DNA of 39,199 nt. Source: Bacteroidota bacterium. Its GTDB lineage: Bacteria; Bacteroidota; Bacteroidia; B-17B0; Aurantibacillaceae. The notes beneath the pieces were generated by a model that worked only from the letters and a program-made list of their open reading frames with translations, was not told the DNA's origin and made no database searches. Location of the stretch: contig JABDCR010000025.1 of NCBI GenBank assembly GCA_013288015.1, positions 1-39,199 on the forward strand, written 5' to 3'. Below, one piece after another: positions 36,200 through 39,199 of the stretch. Position numbers and translations under genes: made by a program. How positions within the stretch are numbered: the first letter of the stretch is position 1; each line of letters begins with the position of its first letter.

Positions 36200-37674
36200 T
36201 ATTCTTCTCCTAATTTCTTTTTTATACGTAAAAGTTCTAAGGTAAGTTGTTCTATTTTTTTGTTTTGATTTTCTATTTGTGTTTGTTGTTCTTGTATAGC
36301 TTTCACCAATGGCACAACAAAATCTGCATAACGCAGGCCATAAAGTCCATTAGCTGTTTGTGGATAATCTATGCCACTAAAATCATAATTAGCAGCTTTG
36401 GCGGCTTGTTCTACTTCTTGGGCAATAAACCCACTCATACTAATTTTTTCTATATTATATTTCCCCTCATAGTTTTTACTTTTGTCTCCTCCGAGTAAGG
36501 CATTTTCTTTATCTATGTTATAGTGATAGGTTACAGGGTGCAGTTTTTTAATAAAAGCTAAACCAACGACATTTTCTGTCACATTATCTTTTATACGAGC
36601 ATCGCTATAGGTTGAAAAAGCTACTTGTCCTTTAATACTAGTTATACTACTATTGCCTAAAGAAACCGAATTGGCAGCCGTAGTTAAGTTGTTACCTATA
36701 ATAATACAATTACTTACAGTAGTAGTTACATTATCTGCATTATATCCAATATATATATTATTATAGCCGGTCGTATTTGTTAGTCCAGCACTGTCTCCTA
36801 TAAAAGTATTATGGTCACCTGTGGTTGTATGAAAACCTGCATAATTTCCAAAAGCAGCATTGCTTGATGTAACACAATTTTCGAGTGCCGCATTACCAGT
36901 AGCTGTATTATAATTTCCTAGAATATTAGATTGGAGCGCCTCATTACCAGTGGCTGTATTACCCAAGCCGTTAGAGTTTGAAGTAAGTGCTTCTGCGCCC
37001 AAAGCTGTGTTATAATCACCTAAAGTATTTTTAAAAAGTGCATATGATCCGGTGGCTGTGTTAGAATTTCCGGAAGTATTTGAAGGTAGAGTATATGCTC
37101 CTATAGCTGTATTATCAAGTCCGTTAGAATTTAAAAAAAGTGCCTTATAACCAAAACCTGCATTCTGAGTACCAGGACTATTTATAGAAAGCGCCTGATA
37201 ACCAAAAGAGGTGTTTTCTGTGGAGCCATAATCAACATACCCACTTCTAGTGTTATTAACTTTTATCATAAATGGTTGTGCGTCTGTAGTACCTAAAAAA
37301 TTAGTGCCTACTGTTGTGCCTGCATTACCGGTTAAACTCCAACTACTCATAAAGGCTTGCCATTGGGTGCCCGTCCAATAATAATATCCGGGTATAACGT
37401 TATTTGGTGTTGCGCCAGCGGTTGCTGTGTTATATACTAACAAACTGGTAGTAGGATTAGTGACAGTAGTTACATCAGTTGTACTTGTTAATGCGACATT
37501 AGGAGGCATTAATCCTTTTCCACTTGGGCTTGCAAAATTATTGCCGGTATTTAAGTCTAATATACTACTAGCTGTTGGTGTAGCACCCGTGCTATTAATT
37601 CCTATATTTTGTGATTGCACACTAATATTTAATACAATTGCTACAAATGCACTTAAGAGTTTAATTATTTTCAT
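36199..37674 (-). CDS. Tail-fibre-like protein with S74 chaperone domain, no sorting signal
   Basis: 491 residues, paralogue of the next gene. Signal peptide (about 1-21, SVQSQ), the same conserved start (NIGINSTGATPTASSILDLN), YadA-like beta-roll repeats (about 155-330; NTAIGAYTLPSNT, NTATGNEALQSN), and an S74 domain (about 360-460; SDARIKDNVTENVVG, GFIAQEVEQAAK, YADFVVPLVKAIQEQQ). It ends in a coiled coil (about 460-491). There is no T9SS sorting domain, so it must reach the surface otherwise, for example by forming mixed trimers with the downstream protein, or stay in the periplasm. The gene is translationally coupled to its paralogue. Confidence 0.88.
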   Translation of the reverse strand: MKIIKLLSAFVAIVLNISVQSQNIGINSTGATPTASSILDLNTGNNFASPSGKGLMPPNVALTSTTDVTTVTNPTTSLLVYNTATAGATPNNVIPGYYYWTGTQWQAFMSSWSLTGNAGTTVGTNFLGTTDAQPFMIKVNNTRSGYVDYGSTENTSFGYQALSINSPGTQNAGFGYKALFLNSNGLDNTAIGAYTLPSNTSGNSNTATGSYALFKNTLGDYNTALGAEALTSNSNGLGNTATGNEALQSNILGNYNTATGNAALENCVTSSNAAFGNYAGFHTTTGDHNTFIGDSAGLTNTTGYNNIYIGYNADNVTTTVSNCIIIGNNLTTAANSVSLGNSSITSIKGQVAFSTYSDARIKDNVTENVVGLAFIKKLHPVTYHYNIDKENALLGGDKSKNYEGKYNIEKISMSGFIAQEVEQAAKAANYDFSGIDYPQTANGLYGLRYADFVVPLVKAIQEQQTQIENQNKKIEQLTLELLRIKKKLGEE

Positions 37675-37686
37675 GCTTTTTATAAC

Positions 37687-39060
37687 TTACTTGTTTAATA
37701 TAGGAACCTGTTTAGTTAATGCTATGGTATTCGTTTGCACTTTAACCACGTATATAGCAGTAGCCAATGTGAGGTTAACAATAAAACTATTCTTGCCCTG
37801 TGCCGCTATTAATTCATCTGTATATACGAGCCTTCCTGTAAGGTCATACACAGTAAAGGGTATAGTTTGGTTAAACAAAGAGTATACATTTACAATAATA
37901 TTTCCATCATCTGATGGATAAACATTAATGGTTTCTTTATCTTCTTGATTACAACCATTAATTGTAATAATATTAAATATTTTTTCGCTACCGTTTTTAT
38001 CTGTTTCAGATAACCGATAATAAGTACTACCGGGAATGCCCTTTACATCTACATATGAATAGTCTTGTCTAAGTGTACTGTTTCCAATTGCATTTATATT
38101 TGCCAGCCAGTTAAAATTTTGCCCATCCATACTTTTTTCAATTGTAAAGTAACTACTGTTTATTTCAACAGATGTACTCCATTTTAAATAAACACTATTA
38201 TTATCAGAGCAAGTACCTGAAAAAGAAAGCAAATCAACCGGTAAAGGAGAAATATTACTTACTAAAGTCCATGAACGATACCTAGTACTAAGAGTTCCCA
38301 CAGAAACAGGTACTCCACTCACAGTGCCAGTGGGTGAAGTGTTACTAACAATTCCTTGCGGATAATTGCCTGTTGGTGCATTTGCCCACCCAGGAACTAT
38401 TAAATCATAAGGTTCAGCCGCTAGAAAATTGGCTAAACCTGCCGTATTACTACCATTAACATTAGCTTCGGCATTTACAAACCCGAAACTTAAAGTACAT
38501 GAGGGAGTAGTAGTATATCCAAACTGATCTATTATCCAAAATCTGTCGATTGCATTTGCAGAATTATCTGCAGCGTAAATACTCGCATTCCATCCGTTCA
38601 TATTCGCAACACCAGTTGGTAAATAATTAACATTATCCCATCCTGAAGTGAACGCCAAAGAAGCTCCCTGAACTGCATTTTTAGAAGAAAATTGCAAACT
38701 GGCCGTTGCCGTTCCAACTGCACCGTTCATATTAGTAACCGATAAAGGGAATTGAACTCCTGAACCCGAATTATTAGAATAATAAGGTAAATTAATTGAA
38801 GTCCCTATGGTACCTTCTATCCATCTCGTAACATTGTATTCACTCTCCATCATGATCCCCCCGGTAGTACCAATAGTAGTTACTGGCGTTGTACCAACAC
38901 TATTTAAGACCAAGTAAGAAGGTTGACTTAAAACTCCGCCATTTATATTAATAATAGCCGAACCATTAATTGTAATTTGTGCCTGTTGTTTTACTGTAAA
39001 TAAAACAAGCATAAATGATAAGTATAACGAAACTCTATTTTTTAGTTTTATACAAATCAT
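37687..39060 (-). CDS. T9SS type A secreted protein
   Basis: 457 residues. The N terminus has a hydrophobic signal (about 11-27, LYLSFMLVLFTVKQQAQ). A beta-rich region that I do not recognise follows (about 28-270; NVTRWIEGTIGTSINLPYYS). A linker and strand pattern common before Bacteroidota sorting domains comes next (about 275-365; PLPVDLLSFSGTC, VYLKWSTSVEINSSYFTIEK). The end is a type A sorting domain (about 375-457; INVYPSDDGNIIVNV, VYDLTGRLVYTDE, TAIYVVKV); the usual YPNP reads YPSD here. It is the first gene of the long cluster that ends with the Sia-like genes; the next gene starts 12 bp downstream. The 139 bp upstream to the window end show no clear promoter box and no gene. Confidence 0.85.
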   Translation of the reverse strand: MICIKLKNRVSLYLSFMLVLFTVKQQAQITINGSAIININGGVLSQPSYLVLNSVGTTPVTTIGTTGGIMMESEYNVTRWIEGTIGTSINLPYYSNNSGSGVQFPLSVTNMNGAVGTATASLQFSSKNAVQGASLAFTSGWDNVNYLPTGVANMNGWNASIYAADNSANAIDRFWIIDQFGYTTTPSCTLSFGFVNAEANVNGSNTAGLANFLAAEPYDLIVPGWANAPTGNYPQGIVSNTSPTGTVSGVPVSVGTLSTRYRSWTLVSNISPLPVDLLSFSGTCSDNNSVYLKWSTSVEINSSYFTIEKSMDGQNFNWLANINAIGNSTLRQDYSYVDVKGIPGSTYYRLSETDKNGSEKIFNIITINGCNQEDKETINVYPSDDGNIIVNVYSLFNQTIPFTVYDLTGRLVYTDELIAAQGKNSFIVNLTLATAIYVVKVQTNTIALTKQVPILNK

Positions 39061-39199
39061 TTTGATGTCGTGAAATTAATTTGCATCATTACCCCTATTT
39101 CTTTGTTATTCATTATTTTTGTAAAAAACAGAACTGCTTTCTAATCACATTTAATATATATGATATACCGCCGTTGATAAAACTAGTCCAATTAAAAGA

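Noticed and set aside
34900-37300. About 51-bp repetition in the two fibre genes
   Set aside because: It matches the ~17-residue beta-roll repeats of YadA-like heads and is explained by the protein.
1-39199. tRNA, rRNA, riboswitch or CRISPR array
   Set aside because: I saw no cloverleaf, rRNA core sequence, known riboswitch consensus or direct-repeat array, although reading by eye could miss a diverged structure.

Overview
The window looks like a chromosomal segment of an AT-rich gliding or environmental Bacteroidota, probably of the Chitinophagales/Sphingobacteriales/Cytophagales type. I infer this from the large number of secreted proteins with type IX secretion system (T9SS) C-terminal sorting domains (both the YPNP-type 'type A' form and the gliding-motility-associated 'type B' form), from DUF5684-fused signal peptidases, from TAnnTTTG promoter boxes, and from the near absence of Shine-Dalgarno sequences. 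No species can be named from the sequence alone.

Left part (1-12.6 kb): the 3' end of a fibronectin-like T9SS type B protein, two adjacent signal peptidase I genes (one standard, one diverged), two tandem NHL-propeller/Ig-like/type B surface proteins with very similar 3' ends, a membrane-bound SpoIIE-type phosphatase, and a 926-residue T9SS type A protein with a perfect intrinsic terminator. Middle (12.8-22.7 kb): a TetR-TolC-adaptor-RND efflux operon with a visible promoter and a palindromic operator candidate, closed by a strong terminator; then a third NHL-propeller protein (type A sorting signal) and the isoprenoid gene dxr, surrounded by hairpin repeats of the dispersed kind.

The stretch 22.9-30 kb is an accessory, decaying region. 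It holds an internally deleted IS66-family element with both inverted repeats, a carboxypeptidase-regulatory-like pseudogene cut by that element and by an in-frame TAG, a TPR protein with a beta-rich C-terminal domain of unknown function, a carboxypeptidase-regulatory-like protein whose signal peptide is out of frame by one base, a protein made of five 49-residue helix-turn-helix units, and a T9SS Asp-box protein flanked on both sides by leftover sorting-domain fragments.

The right part (30-39 kb) is one long minus-strand cluster: a T9SS type A protein, two trimeric tail-fibre-like proteins with S74 intramolecular chaperone domains, a TPR lipoprotein, and then a SiaA-SiaB-SiaC-like phosphatase/kinase/phosphoprotein switch followed by a small membrane-anchored protein. 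I infer that the switch senses through its TPR region and may control surface attachment or aggregation, as SiaABC does in Pseudomonas. The most unusual items are the five-HTH protein, the adhesin plus Sia-switch cluster, and the placement of a self-cleaving S74 domain in front of a T9SS sorting signal.
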